The translations under genes and the position numbers were made by a program. A stretch of 64,000 bases of DNA from Quillaja saponaria (taxonomy: Eukaryota; Streptophyta; Magnoliopsida; Fabales; Quillajaceae), in assembly GCA_029379385.1 (NCBI GenBank), contig CM055611.1:24890092-24954091 (forward strand), in the 5' to 3' direction. The number at the start of each line of letters is the position of its first letter. The stretch's first letter is position 1. Below are positions 27,797 through 39,749 of the stretch, piece by piece. The notes under the pieces are model-generated. The model was not told where the DNA came from and did not search any database. It worked only from the letters and a program-made list of their open reading frames with translations.

Positions 27797-27829
27797 ATGA
27801 AAAAGAATCTATGGAAAAGCTTTCTGTGA
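27797..27829 (+). other. Upstream ORF 1 in the phosphatase leader (10 codons)
   Basis: ATG at 27797 encodes MKKNLWKSFL then a stop at 27827-27829. It lies in the first leader exon and overlaps uORF 2 in a different frame. Whether ribosomes use it depends on the true transcript start, which the sequence does not show. Confidence 0.45.
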
Positions 27830-28598
27830 CCAAGGTTTCGGCTTTGCTCTTTTTCGGCTTATCTGGTAAGCACCCTCGAATTTTCTCCCCTGAAAGTTCA
27901 TGGTTTTGGAAGAATCGGATTCATGTAGCTGAATACTCTTATGGTTGTTTATCTCTTTTATGTGTAATTGTATTGAATGTTAGTAATCTTGAGTCAGGGT
28001 TTCTTCATGTAAATAGAAGAAAAAGAGTAAAGGAGAACCATATTTCCTAGGAGTCTGACTGGATGAGATGGGTTCCCTCAGATCCAGGAAACTCAAGTTT
28101 ATGTGAAAAAGAGTTCACCTTTTTGGGGTTTTCCTTGTGATGATTGAGGCTGGTTTCCTTTTACCTAGGTTCTTTAACATGAACCCTTTTGCTTCCGTGT
28201 CTTGTATGTATAGATAAAGGTTGATTATAATCATTTTCCATATGATTCTGTTATTAAGGGTTGGTGGTAAGGATAGGATTTAGGTATTCTATGGCTTGTT
28301 TTTTGCCAGAATGATAAGAAATTGATATTAAGCAGTCTTGTGAAACTCAAACTTTTCGTAAAGATGTTAAATTTCACAATTTGTGGATAGATTTGCTCAT
28401 TCCTCCTTAGATCTAAAGTTTCACTCAACTCATCTTTTCTCTCATCAATAATTAATTTGATTTTTATATAGCTTTCGTTTGTTGTATCAATTGTGGTAAA
28501 AAGATGGTAGGTCACTAAATTTCTTGCAATCTAAGAGGTGTTGTAGTGACCTGTTTACTGAGTTCATTGCAGAAATGAGAGGTAATGATTATTGGTAG
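27811..28598 (+). other. Upstream ORF 2 spanning the leader intron (26 codons)
   Basis: ATG at 27811. The leader exon ends at 27865 (ATCTG, then GTAAGC) and resumes at 28573 (TTGCAG before AAATGAG). Spliced, the frame reads MEKLSVTKV to GNDYW and stops at 28596-28598, 53 bases before the main start. It could dampen translation of the phosphatase; this is inference. Confidence 0.5.
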
Positions 28599-28651
28599 TT
28601 ATCTGAATCGTGATATTAAACGGAAATTGTTAACAAGTGTGAAGAAGGAAA

Positions 28652-31250
28652 ATGATGGAAGATATGTCTCCAGCTGTTGCGGTGACCCTTAGTTTGGGTA
28701 ATTCTATCTGTGAGAGCAGTGGAGTCTCAACCCAGGTAGAGATTACACGGCTCAAACTGGTAGCTGATACTACGAGCTTGTTATCAGATTCTGCTAAGGT
28801 GGTATCTGGGGATTCTGGTATCCATATAAATGCTTGCAGCCATGCTGACACCATTATTCCTGAATGCGAGGAAGATGGAATTTTAAACATCGGTGACAAA
28901 ACTAATGAGGTTGTCAATGAGGAGTTCTTGACTTTGAATGTGGATGCCGAAGTAAGTTTCTCTGATGATGTCAAAATAAAAAATGTTGATAACGGTAATG
29001 TTATAGCTAAAACCATCATTCTGTTGGAATCAAGTGTCGGACCTGAGCCTTCTGGTGAACTTATTGTGGCAGCAGTGAGCTCTGAATTAAAAGGATCTGG
29101 CAAACCTGAATTGAAAGCCTCTGCATTGGTTATCCAATCTCATTTAGGGAAGAAAATCTGTGGAGGAGAGAGCAGGAGTGTGTTTGAGCTTGACTGTCTT
29201 CCCCTCTGGGGTTCTGTATCTATTTGTGGAAGAAGACCTGAAATGGAAGATGCCATTGCCATTGTACCTAGGTTTATGAAAATTCCTGTTAGAATGCTAC
29301 TTGGTGGCCATTCGATGAGTGGAATCAGCCAACATTTGACCCACATAAACAGTCATTTTTTTGGCGTGTATGATGGCCATGGAGGCTCTCAGGTAAGTCT
29401 CTGTTTTTAGATTGTTTTGGTGATTCACTTGAGATATTTTACAATTAGTGGAACCTCAGTGGGATAAATATAGTGTCATCCTGTATGGTTGAAATCACTG
29501 CAGCTCATTTACAAAAAAAAAATTAGTCTAGCACAATATTTTTAGTCCGCATCCTAATTTGATTATGTTTCTCTTTGTCTTGGTGCAATATGCAGTGTCA
29601 TTGTATTACATCAAATCAGGATATTCCGGAAATAAAAATCTTTTGTATATGATTAGAGGGATTTTTCTTGCATATGAAAGCATGACGCCTTGGGTATTCT
29701 GATACAGGTTGCTAATTACTGTCATGAACGCATTCATTTGGCACTGGCTGAAGAGATTGGAGTTGTCAATGATGATTTGATTAATGGAATTTTTGTGGAA
29801 AATCAGCAAACATGGTGGCAGAACACTTTCAGTAGTTGCTTTCTGAAGGTTGATGATGAGATTGGAGGAAAAGCTGGCAGAAACATCTTGGGAGGTGATG
29901 GAGATAATGCTAATCTCAGTTTTGATATTGTTGCCCCGGAGACTGTTGGGTCTACAGCTGTAGTTGCTGTGGTCTGTTCATCCCACATTATAGTTGCCAA
30001 CTGCGGTGATTCAAGAGCAGTTCTATGTCGTGGGAAAGAACCTCTGGCATTATCAGTTGATCATAAGGTAAGACCGTCCAGTCTACTTTTTTCATAAAAG
30101 TAAGAATTGGATCTGTCTGTCTCCGGGAGCTAATCTTCTTTTTTTCATTTATGATTCACCAGCCTAATCGGGAAGATGAATATGCAAGAATTGAGGCAGC
30201 TGGAGGCAAAGTCATACAGTGGCAAGGTCACCGTGTTTTTGGTGTTCTCGCTATGTCAAGGTCTATTGGTAGGTGTAATCTTTTACATGATCCTGTAATT
30301 TTAGTGTCTCGCATGCGCACAGAAAGGAGTTGTCGCAAGGCAGTAGTTGTTGGTAAAGCAGCATTTAGGAAATCATTTTAGTAACAAATATACTACGAAT
30401 ATTACCATTATTAGATATATGTTGGTTGATATCAATATGCAAGTCTTACTCTTTTTTCTTCTCTCTCTTTTTTGGCTTAATTAAGTTGGAAATGGAAGGA
30501 GGAAACCATTGCACTGAATATGACATACGATAAAGATTGAGAGAATCCTGCTTATAAATAACACCTATCATTTCTTTTTTGCTTATAGCTAGCAAATTGA
30601 GTTCCAGCTAGGTTAGAGTGTTCCCCACTATCAATCTTTCCTTGTACTGCTGCTATATTGTTGATTATGGTTTGCATGCACATATCACAGAAACACTTGA
30701 TGCAACTGATAAAGATTGAGAGAATTCTGCTTATAAATAACACCTATCGTTTCTTTTTCACTTATAGCTAACAAATTGAGTTCCAGCTAGGTTAGAGTGT
30801 TCCCCACTATCAATCTTTCCTTGTACTGCTGTTATATTGTTGATCATGGCTTAAATGCACATATCACAGAAACACTTGATGCAACCGATTAACTGAGTAT
30901 CTCTCCATTCTTCAGGTGATCGATATTTTAAACCGTGGATTATTCCAGAACCTGAAGTCATGGTTGTCCCTCGAGTTAGAGATGACGAGTGCCTTATATT
31001 GGCTAGTGATGGGCTGTGGGATGTCATGACAAATGAAGAGGTTTGTGAAGTGGCACGGAGGAGGATTCTGCTTTGGCACAAAAAGAATGGGGCTGCAGCT
31101 CTTGAAGAAAGGGGCAAAGGGATTGATCCTGCAGCACAAGCTGCTGCAGACTACCTTTCAATGCTTGCCCTCCAGAAGGGAAGCAAAGACAACATTTCTG
31201 TGATTGTGGTGGACCTAAAAGCTCTGAGGAAGTTTAAGACCAAAAACTGA
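28652..31250 (+). CDS. HAB1: Clade A protein phosphatase 2C, HAB1-type ABA co-receptor
   Basis: Four coding exons: 28652-29392, 29708-30067, 30163-30268, 30916-31250; 513 aa, close to Arabidopsis HAB1 (511). Starts [15 protein letters not shown], the conserved clade A start; the second ATG (28655) may be used. Catalytic domain: RPEMEDA, metal-binding YDGHGGSQ (240-247), GDSRAV (D348), ASDGLWD (D434) and GSKDNIS (D494). The Trp that locks into the ABA receptor gate is present (VIQWQG, W387). The segment between the DGHGG motif and [17 protein letters not shown], and ERGKGIDPA near the end, favour HAB1/HAB2 over ABI1/ABI2. Known role: dephosphorylates SnRK2 kinases and is inhibited by PYR/PYL receptors with ABA. 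The variable N-terminus (1-190) is acidic. The leader contains an intron and two upstream ORFs. No defects seen. Confidence 0.95.
30532..30889. repeat. 179-bp tandem duplication in the third intron of the phosphatase gene
   Basis: The block starting AAAGATTGAGAGAAT at 30532 recurs at 30711 with only scattered substitutions; both copies run to CTTGATGCAAC. It lies wholly inside the intron between exons 3 and 4 and does not touch the splice sites. Confidence 0.93.
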
Positions 31251-31299
31251 TAGGACAAAGTTCATCCAGTTTCTGATGTCCAAATTCCCATATATTAGA

Positions 31300-31900
31300 G
31301 AAACCACATCTGTTGTATACATAGCTTAGCCCATACTTTTTTTGTTATGGGCTTAATGCGTAAACAAGTATAGAAATGTATGTTGTACCATAGCCACTCT
31401 AAAATGTAATGACAATTCAGTTAATATTTTGCTATGGAAAGGTACCTAGTCCGTCGAAGGGTGAATTTTAAGTTCCTTGTTCTTTCTGTTTCCATTTCTT
31501 GAATCTGATCATTTGTATCGATGCTCATTATTTACAGGGGTCAATCTCATCTCACAAAGCAACATAACTCGGTGTAACTTAATTTTGATTATTTGATCAA
31601 AAATATAATTTTGTTTTTATATTTCTAGATGTTTAAATGTCATTTTTTAAGTTATGAAAATTACACAATATGGTTAACTTAATTGGGAGTGGTGTATCAA
31701 ATGGACGTCATAATACTGAATAAATTATGTAAATATGTAACGTAATGTTTGTCACGTTATTTACTGTTAAGTTAGATATGATGAAATGTGAATGCAGAGA
31801 CTATATTGCTTAGTTTTTGAAATTATAAAATTACATGTTAAGTTTGTAAAATATAGAAACAAAACTAGATTCTCGCTCAACTAGATTAAAATTATAAGTA
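31300..31900. other. Phosphatase 3' UTR and downstream spacer
   Basis: The 3' UTR of the HAB1-type gene probably runs to about 31520. The rest is AT-rich and shows no gene. Confidence 0.4.
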
Positions 31901-31904
31901 AGCC

Positions 31905-32165
31905 TTAATTTTTACAATTGAGAAATTCATCAGCAAATGAAGTGAGCACCAAGGCATAACGAATAAGAAGATGAATCTTTTCAGCAGTCAGCCATTTGAT
32001 TCTGAAGCAGCAAACATCGTTGAAAACTTGGCCCAAAATGCTTGGAATCAAAGGCTCTTTGCAGAGGAAAGCACCAACCATGGAATGCTGATCTTTGAAT
32101 TTTATAGATGATTGAGGTACGAGAATATACAAAGAGAGCTTCTTCTTTTCAGCCCCATCCTGCAA
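31905..32165 (-). CDS. Unrecognised open frame, possible last exon or gene remnant
   Basis: Minus-strand frame open for 86 codons that begins right at a good splice acceptor (TTTGCAG before GATGGGGC, near 32162) and ends at a stop at 31905. Composition looks protein-like (LSLYILVPQSSIKFKD, IKWLTAEKIHLLIRYALVL), but I do not recognise the family and see no companion exon upstream. It may be a remnant of a lost gene. Confidence 0.25.
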   Translation of the reverse strand: MQDGAEKKKLSLYILVPQSSIKFKDQHSMVGAFLCKEPLIPSILGQVFNDVCCFRIKWLTAEKIHLLIRYALVLTSFADEFLNCKN

Positions 32166-32169
32166 ACAT

Positions 32170-33161
32170 AGTCATCATCAGAGTTTTTTAATTAATAAAT
32201 ATGAGAATTTCCACTATAAGAAAGAAAAAAGAAAGAAAGATTAGGTAGTAAAAATTCACTAAACATGTCTTCAATTTGCTGGGTCTTAATACAGCAGCCA
32301 TTTACCATTGCACGCCCCTGACCATCATCTTAGTGTTTGTTCAGACGAGAAGGGTCTACTAACATATGGTGTCCACTAACAACAAATTTGTAAATCATGT
32401 TATGTATTTACACAAAAACGGACACACCTTTTGATGATTTAGGGTAAAGCATACAAACACACGAGAGTTAATATATACATATATGATATAATTATTGAAT
32501 GATATTTAGTGATGATTTCTATTTGATATTATAAGAATTGTTGAAATTTATTGTTTTTGGTAACAAAAATGCACACGAATCGGCAAACAAAGTGGTGTTT
32601 ACCATATAAATAAGTAGTGCTAAACAAAATTACTATGACATGTGTATTTACTCATAAATCAGCATAATTATTAACGATTTATATTAATGTGAGTAGTGAT
32701 TTATATCATGAGTTAGATTTATATCTACTTGTTTAATGACACCATATAATTTTTTGAACAATTTTGTCTGGTAAATTACAAAATATTTGTAATGCCTTCT
32801 CTTATCTTAACATAGTGAAATTTGAACAAAAACTGATGATGTGGTTAAAAGTACATCATTAGTTGAAACATATATGTTGAGTTGTAAAAAAAAAAAAATC
32901 TCTACAGTTTTTCTTTTTTGGTCAATTTTATACTAGAAGTTTCATTTCTTTGTCAATCTAACCCTAAAAATATTTTACAATCTTATTCTCTTATTTAGGG
33001 CTAATCACAAATCAATTACAACTAAAAACCCGAACCGGGCAATCCAAAAAATGAAGGCCTGATCATTTTTCACACTTCTATAGGTTTGGAATTTTGCATA
33101 ATATGGTCAGTTTAGTTTTTCAGTTGGGACATTTTTTGTGTTCATTAAACCTACCCAAACC

Positions 33162-33206
<45 letters not shown>

Positions 33207-33440
33207 AAGTATAATATTTCATATGTTAATAGCCTAATTGACTTTAAATTATAAAATTAATGTATTTTATATTTATTTTGTTGTTATTTTAACATATTTT
33301 ATTATATAAATGTATGCTTAAACAATTACATTTAGATCTAAATATTGATTTTAGCAAGGCTCAAAAAAATAAAGCTCATTCTCCAAATCTAAACGGACCG
33401 AACTGATAATTGCTTCATTTCTTTTGGTTCCAATTATTTC
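32170..33440. other. AT-rich region with repeats
   Basis: No gene seen. Holds an AT dinucleotide run at about 33165-33202. The next stretch, up to about 33565, contains 'TTCGG/CCGAA' words and ends CAATACTCACCCCTAC, which on the minus strand reads as the TAGGGGTGAG start common to hAT MITEs; the opposite end is unclear. Confidence 0.4.
33165..33202. repeat. AT dinucleotide microsatellite
   Basis: About 19 AT units in a row. Similar but shorter AT runs occur near 13956, 19148, 33765-33799 and 35135. Confidence 0.9.
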
Positions 33441-33762
33441 AAAATTGATCAATTCGGTTGTGACTTCGGTTGGCTACCTAGCAAATAAAATCAATATCAT
33501 TGAATCTATTTGATTGAAGGTTGAAAACTGACCAAACGAACCAATACTCACCCCTACACTTCTTCCTTTATCACTCATCTCCCCCCAAAAATCTAAAACA
33601 TTTCAAAAGATTATCAATATGATTATATTTTTTATTCTCTATTCATAAATTAATAAGGAAATAGAAATTAGATAAATTCCGTCAATTTTTTAAATATGTT
33701 CAAATCATCACAAAATTATAATTTCATGATTTTTTGAGATAAATGATTTAGAGGAGTGAGAA

Positions 33763-33800
<38 letters not shown>

Positions 33801-35385
33801 CTATTTACTTGTCAATTAGGCACACATGTGATAAAAAATAATTATTATATTTTACATCACATTAGTAATTTTCATCCAAAATGTTAATGATATGATACTT
33901 ACAGCATTTTGTGAGCATAAAACTCTAACAGAGGATTGTTTTTGCTTCGTGCATTTAATTTAATCACTTACTTAACTTATCCCAAGAGTTTGGCTTGTTG
34001 ATCAATAAAATATGATATATTTACTGTTTGGATCGATTAAAAAAATGTGAATAATTGAAATGCACATAAACTGACTTTAACACACCCGATTGTTAAATAA
34101 AAATAATAATAAATTTGAACCACTAATTTTGTAATTGTTCGCCATGACAAAAAATTCCTTAGTGTTCACATTTCTTTTTTATTAATGAAGCTTCTTTCCT
34201 TCATCCCTCCTTTATTTCTCTCCCTATAATATTTCCCAATTGACCATAGTTTTTATTTCATTTACAGCTTCTCCAATAAGCATTAAGAAGAAAAAATAAT
34301 AAATTGAAAAATTCCCTTAGGCTAATAGTTCTAGCTTTAGTTCATGTATAAGTTTGAAAACGTGGTGTTAATAAGCATCAACCAGTTGATAATAATAAAG
34401 GCATTTAACAAACAGAACAAGCAGTTTCCTCACTTCATATAATAATTCATAACTTGCACGTACGTGGTCTTCTTTTTTCTTCTTCTATTATAAAAACATC
34501 ACACTTGAAAATTAATTATTTACATGAGGGTTTAGTTGATTATCACACTTGAAAATTAATTATTTACATGAGGGTTGAGTTGATGAGATTTAATTTTTGC
34601 ACTCGGATTGTATAACAGTTGACGCATTTTTTTTGTAAACTAGGTCAAAATAAAGAATTAGCAATATTCGAATTAATTACTAAACATGTTGGTTTTTTTT
34701 TTTTTTTTTCTTCTTCTTCTATTAGAGTACGTCTAATCCTCCGTATAAGATACAAAATCTTGGCAAGTATAAAGTTTAAAATTAGAAACATAAGATATCT
34801 AGAGTCTTAAAAATGATCATTCAAATCTTAATTTTAATTAATAATTATCACATGAAACAAAAATAAAAGATTCTGAAATTAAATTTAGACATCCTAGCTA
34901 CATAGACAATCTTAAATTCTTAGACATCGATCAACCTCACTTCGTACAACAAATACCACCACTTGGTCATTTATAAGATAAACTATACAAGTGATCACAA
35001 TAATTTACATACATCAAATATTTGACTCAAGCTCGCAAGCTCCCATAGTCAAGGAAGGCACATGAGTTTAATTACTACTATAATTTTGCTGTCAAAGATG
35101 GCTTCACATAAGAAAATGTCAATATATTTTACATATACATATATATATATATATATACACTATAGCCCTATGGAATTGTCATTTTTTATATTCAACCTAT
35201 TTTCCATTTTCTCACATCTTTGACTTACATTTAAGTAATTCATCCTTAGACTAATTAGCAAGCAGAGCATAAAAAAAATCAGCTATAAAAACACCACCAT
35301 ATATGCATGCACTAAAGCAAAACACAAATTAAGCAAAAGTGTCAAAAAGCTCATTTTCTTTCTATCAAAATCAATTCCTTATATA
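33440..35385. repeat. Spacer of the tandem array, unit 1 (remnant 3' flank plus promoter)
   Basis: Closely related to 40560-42917. At 33685-33760 it carries the sequence normally found just after the proline-rich genes (TTTTTTAAATATGTTCAAATC), although no gene body precedes it, so an older gene copy has been lost. It ends in the proximal promoter of copy 1 with a likely TATA box (TATAAAA, 35284-35290). Also holds an AT run near 33765-33799 and a 44-bp local duplication at 34499-34586. Confidence 0.7.
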
Positions 35386-36754
35386 ATGGCAGAAGATGAA
35401 CACATGCCACCATTTTGGCTACAAAGCACGGCCCGAGCTGACCGCCGCCCCCGTCTTCGCTCTCATTTTTTCAACTATTGTTGTCTTGTTATACTCCTAC
35501 TAGTCATTGCACTTGCATTTATCTACATGATTATCCCCACATTGATGTCCTTCATTTCTCATATATTCCAACCCCAATTAGTAAAGAAAAAGTTGGAGTA
35601 CCTCAACTTAGAACTTGTCCTCTTGGCCATTGTTTGTGGATTTCTCAACACAAACACCAATGAAAATACAAACTCATTACCACAAGATGATCACCCTATT
35701 AAGTCAAGCTCATCAACCTCACGTCCATGGTTTGATCAGCAACAGCAGCGCCACCATGATCGACAGCCATTAAGACGAGATATTTGAAGAAAAAGTAGAC
35801 TTGGGTGTCAAGTATATTACAGTGGAAACTTCTAGTGCAACTCCACAACAGTCACGGTCATCACCGCCGCCTAAGGTGGTTCAAAAAAAGAAGAAACCAA
35901 TTCAAGCTATTGGACAAAAGGAAAGGGGTAAGAATCAGAAGACTAAAGATTCCAAAGTCAAAATATTTCAACCACTACCACAAACTTTTTTTAAGAATAT
36001 AGCATTGGACTCTTCTGTTGTCCGTACGGACCGTACAGAGGAAGCTTCTAGTTCAATTCCACAACAACCACAGCCTTCTCCGCCGTTACAAGCTGTGTTT
36101 CAGAAAATTGAGGAGAAGAGTGGCGGGAATGAGACGAAGAGAGGGACTGCAACTAAATATTTCTTCATCTCACGGGCAAAGAATAAGAAAAGACAAAGTA
36201 TTGGAAGTTCTATTCTAAAATCTCCAGTTCCTCCTCTGACTCTGCCACCACCATCTCGGCCCCCGCCACCGTTGCCGTCGCCCTTCACAGCCCAAAAACC
36301 TCCCCGACAACCAATTAAGGAAAATCTGTGGAGTGATCAAAATGCATCCCCAGTGAATCACATGCCGCCTTCAACCCCGTCGCCACTACCACCGCCTCCT
36401 CCACCGTTCAATATTCCGGCTTGGAAGTTTATGGTACAGGGTGATTTTATTAGGGTCAACAGCTATAATAGTTCACGTAGTTGTTCACCAGATTTAAAAG
36501 ATGAAGAAGGCCCATCATCAAGCAGTAAAATGGGTCAACCTGATGGTCAGGTTGGTTGGGAAGGTAGTGGAGAATCCACTACGCCATCGTTCTGTTCAAG
36601 CCCAGATATTGATACAAAAGCTGAGAACTTCATTGGAAAGTTCAAAACTCGTTTGAGGTTGGAGAAGATGAATTCCAGGAGAGCGAAATTCAGTCTAAGC
36701 CCATTATCAAACATAAGCCTAGAAACAAAAGATTTCTTCACCTCAATTTTTTAA
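35386..36754 (+). pseudogene. Proline-rich membrane-anchored protein, tandem copy 1 (frameshifted)
   Basis: Highly similar to copy 2. First frame 35386-35787: MAEDEHMPPFWLQSTARADR, then two hydrophobic segments (about residues 31-57 and 70-85), stopping after PLRRDI. The second frame resumes the family sequence with GVKYITVETSSA and runs to 36754. Against copies 2 and 3, where TTAAGACAAGAGATATTT is read, copy 1 reads TTAAGACGAGATATTT: two bases are missing at about 35775, causing the stop. The rest, including the PPPP stretches, FNIPAWKF and the DUF761-like C-terminus, is open. Probably a recent pseudogene; two partial products are conceivable. Confidence 0.85.
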
Positions 36755-37829
36755 ATATGTTCAAATCATCTCAAAATCCTAATTGCATGATTTTTAGAGA
36801 TAGATGATTTAGATGAGTTTGAAGAATAGTTTTTTTTATTTTTTTTATTTGTCGACTAAGAGTGTGATATTTATTTATCTTAGCAACAAAAAAAAAAAAA
36901 AAAAGGTGTGATATTCGTAGCATTTTGTAAGCATAAAACTCTAATACAGAATTATTTTTGCTCTGTCCAATTAAACCAGTTTTATTATGGCTTACTCCAG
37001 AATTTGGCTTAATGAAAAAGAAAATATGATCCACTCATTGATTTTATGGGATTCCAACCAAGTTGGGGTAGATTGTGGGGAATAAAATCCTTGTAAATAT
37101 TATAGTTTCGGTGTGTATGACATGTTTTTGATTGAATCAGTGATGTGGTTAGTCGAGATGCACGTAAACTGACATTAACACACGTTACTGCTAAATAATG
37201 AAAAAATAAACACTTATTTTGTAATTTTGTTGCCGTGACAATAAGTTTTATCACATTTCTCTGTCATTAATGAAGCTTCTTTCTTCCTCCCTCCTCCTTT
37301 TTGCTCTTCCTAATTTTCCCAATTGAGCATAGTTTATATTTCATGTACATGAGCTCCTCCAAGATACATTAATTAAGAAGAAAAAATAATAATTGAAAAG
37401 GCCCTAATACTAATAGTTCTAGCTAGTTCATGTCTAAGTTTGAAAGCGTGGTGCTAATAAAGCATCAACCAGTTGATAATGATAAAGACATTTAACAAAT
37501 AGAAGACGCAGTTCCTCATTTCATAGTTCAGAACTGGTACGAACGCAATTTCCTCTTATAAAAGAAAACTAGTACGGACGCAGTTTCCTCCTATAAAAAA
37601 ACTATTACGGACTCGGCCTTCTTTCGTCTTTTATTATAAAAACATCACACTTGAAAATTAATTACTTACATGCATGAGGGTTTAGTTGATTTTAATTATT
37701 GCACTCAGATTGTATGACCATTGACGCATTTCTTCTTCTTCATATTAGGTCAAAATAAAGTATTATCATTATTTGAATTAACTAATCATGTTGGTTTTCT
37801 TGTATAGGAATATTGAAGGTTAACAAAAA
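36755..37829. other. Spacer after copy 1, up to the LINE
   Basis: Related to 44307-45090 after copy 2. Contains the shared words GCATAAAACTCTAATA and GCATCAACCAGTTGATAATG. No gene. Confidence 0.6.
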
Positions 37830-37842
37830 TAATGAATTAACT
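37830..37842. repeat. LINE target-site duplication, left copy
   Basis: TAATGAATTAACT, identical to the copy at 39445-39457. Confidence 0.9.
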
Positions 37843-39444
37843 TTCACGTTTATTCTTACGTGCTGAAGAAAAGAAGAAAGTTCATGGAATCAAAATCTCT
37901 CGAAATGCAGAACCTTGTTCGCATCTCATGTTTGCAATGACTTGATGGTGTTTTGTAGAGCAAATATGCAGGAGGTTGCAGCTGTTAAGTCAATTCTTGG
38001 ACAATATGAGAAATGGTCTGGACAAAAAGTCAATCCAGAAAAATCAGGTGCATTTTTCTCCTGTTTGGAAAGACTTGACTAGCTCAAAACATACATTGAG
38101 AAAGCTGCTTGTTTTATCGTTGGTAGTGGAGAAAAATTATGGGTTTGGAGGGATGCGTGGATATCGACACTACCAGGTTTCAAACTAATGCCAAAGTTGG
38201 GGATATTGAAAGATACAATGTTGATGGTACATCGTTGTTTCTACCGGGTATGAGAAAGTGGGATACGACAAAACTTAATAGTCTTTTTACAGAAGAGACT
38301 GTACATGCCGTCTTTTGCTTCCCATTATCTAACTTTCAAACTGCAGATGAAATGAAATGGCTAGTGGATAGGCATGGGAATTTTTCTGTTAAATCTTGCT
38401 ACTGGGAAGCAAATAGGGAGTCTTTCAATCCAACCAATCATCAATTGTGGAAGAGTATTTGGAAAGCTAAACTTCATGAAAAGCACAAAGTATTTCTTTG
38501 GAGAATAGCCAATGATATTCTTCCAACACAAGAGCGATTATCTCAACATTGTCGTATCGGAGATACCAACTGTATTTTGTGCAACCAAGCAACTGAAAAT
38601 CTCGGCCACATCTTTTTGGAATGTCCCCTGGCAAGGTTATTTTGGCATTGCAGTTCATGTGGTTTAAGGATTGATAATTTGCAGATTGAGAGTATACATG
38701 ACTGGTTATTTTCTTGTTAAAATCCCACTGCTAATCCCACTTGGACAGATGATTGGAAACAAAAATTCACACTATTTGCAACAATTACTTGTGAAGAACT
38801 TTGGAACTTGAGAAATAAATGCTATCATAGTGAAGTTCAAAGGGTTATAGATCCAGACGAAGTAATACGCAAAATCAAGCTCAGGTATGTTGAATTTCTG
38901 AGTTATTGTTCACCAGTTCATGATGCACCTACAAGACGACCATTGTACCAATCATGGCAACCTCCTGACCCTGCAAAAATAAAACTTAATGTTGATGCCA
39001 CAGTTGGAAAGTTTGGCTCTTGGATTGGAGTAGTGGCTAGGAATTATAAGGCTGCAATTTTGGCTTGTTAGGTTAAGATTAGTATTTATACTAATGAAAC
39101 ATGCTGAAGGAGAAGCAGTAGTCTGGGCATTAGAGTTGGCAAAGCGGAAAGATTGGACTCAAATAGTGGTAGAAGGAGATGCTCAATCAGTCATTCGTCA
39201 GTTGTACAGTGACACTTCTTGGCCTTGGAGAAATCAAGATATATTCCAGCTTGCCATGTCTTTGTTGCAGCAAAATTCTACTTGGATACCAAGAGAATTT
39301 AATGAAGTAGCTCATTAATTTGTTGGGTAAATGGGCTAGTACACAAACTATGTTGGTCCAACTGAGTTAGTTGTACTACCCTCTGCTGGAGCAGAGACTT
39401 GTGATATTTCTATTAATATATAAAATATTTCTTATAAAAAAAAT
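37843..39444 (+). mobile_element. 5'-truncated, degenerate LINE (non-LTR retrotransposon)
   Basis: Read on the plus strand. It begins inside a reverse transcriptase domain (FLRAEEKKKVHGIKIS, then the catalytic box decayed to MFANDLMVF instead of FADD). A reverse-transcriptase zinc-binding domain follows at about 38375-38690 (LWKSIWKAKLHEKHKVFLWR, CxxC with GHIFLECP). Then an RNase H-like domain at about 38975-39320 (LNVDATVGKFGSWIGVVARN, AEGEAVVWALELA, VVEGDAQSVI). Several stops and frame changes make it inactive. It ends in a short A-rich tail (about 39437-39443). Exact 13-bp direct repeats TAATGAATTAACT flank it at 37830-37842 and 39445-39457. Confidence 0.92.
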
Positions 39445-39457
39445 TAATGAATTAACT
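39445..39457. repeat. LINE target-site duplication, right copy
   Basis: TAATGAATTAACT directly after the A-rich tail. The flanking sequence then continues as in the uninterrupted paralogous spacer near 45080. Confidence 0.9.
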
Positions 39458-39749
39458 AATCATGTTGGTTTTCTTGAAATAGGATTGCAGGTTAACAAGT
39501 TTTGGGGCATGGAAATGAATATATAAATATATATATATATATATTTTATAAGAAATGATGAGAATTCATTATATACATTAAATATTAACAATAGTACTAA
39601 GAGTATTTACACCAACAGAATCTCCTCAATTAATCAAATAAAAAATTCTAATTTTATTAACAATGTGAACTCTGCTCCAATATTATAATTATAAATCACA
39701 AATGTGACAATATTAACCATGTGTGGACTTTGACCATCCCAGTATCTCC

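Noticed and set aside
33000..33565. Complete hAT MITE
   Set aside because: The right end (minus strand GTAGGGGTGAGTATTGG) is convincing, but I could not find a matching left end or target duplication.
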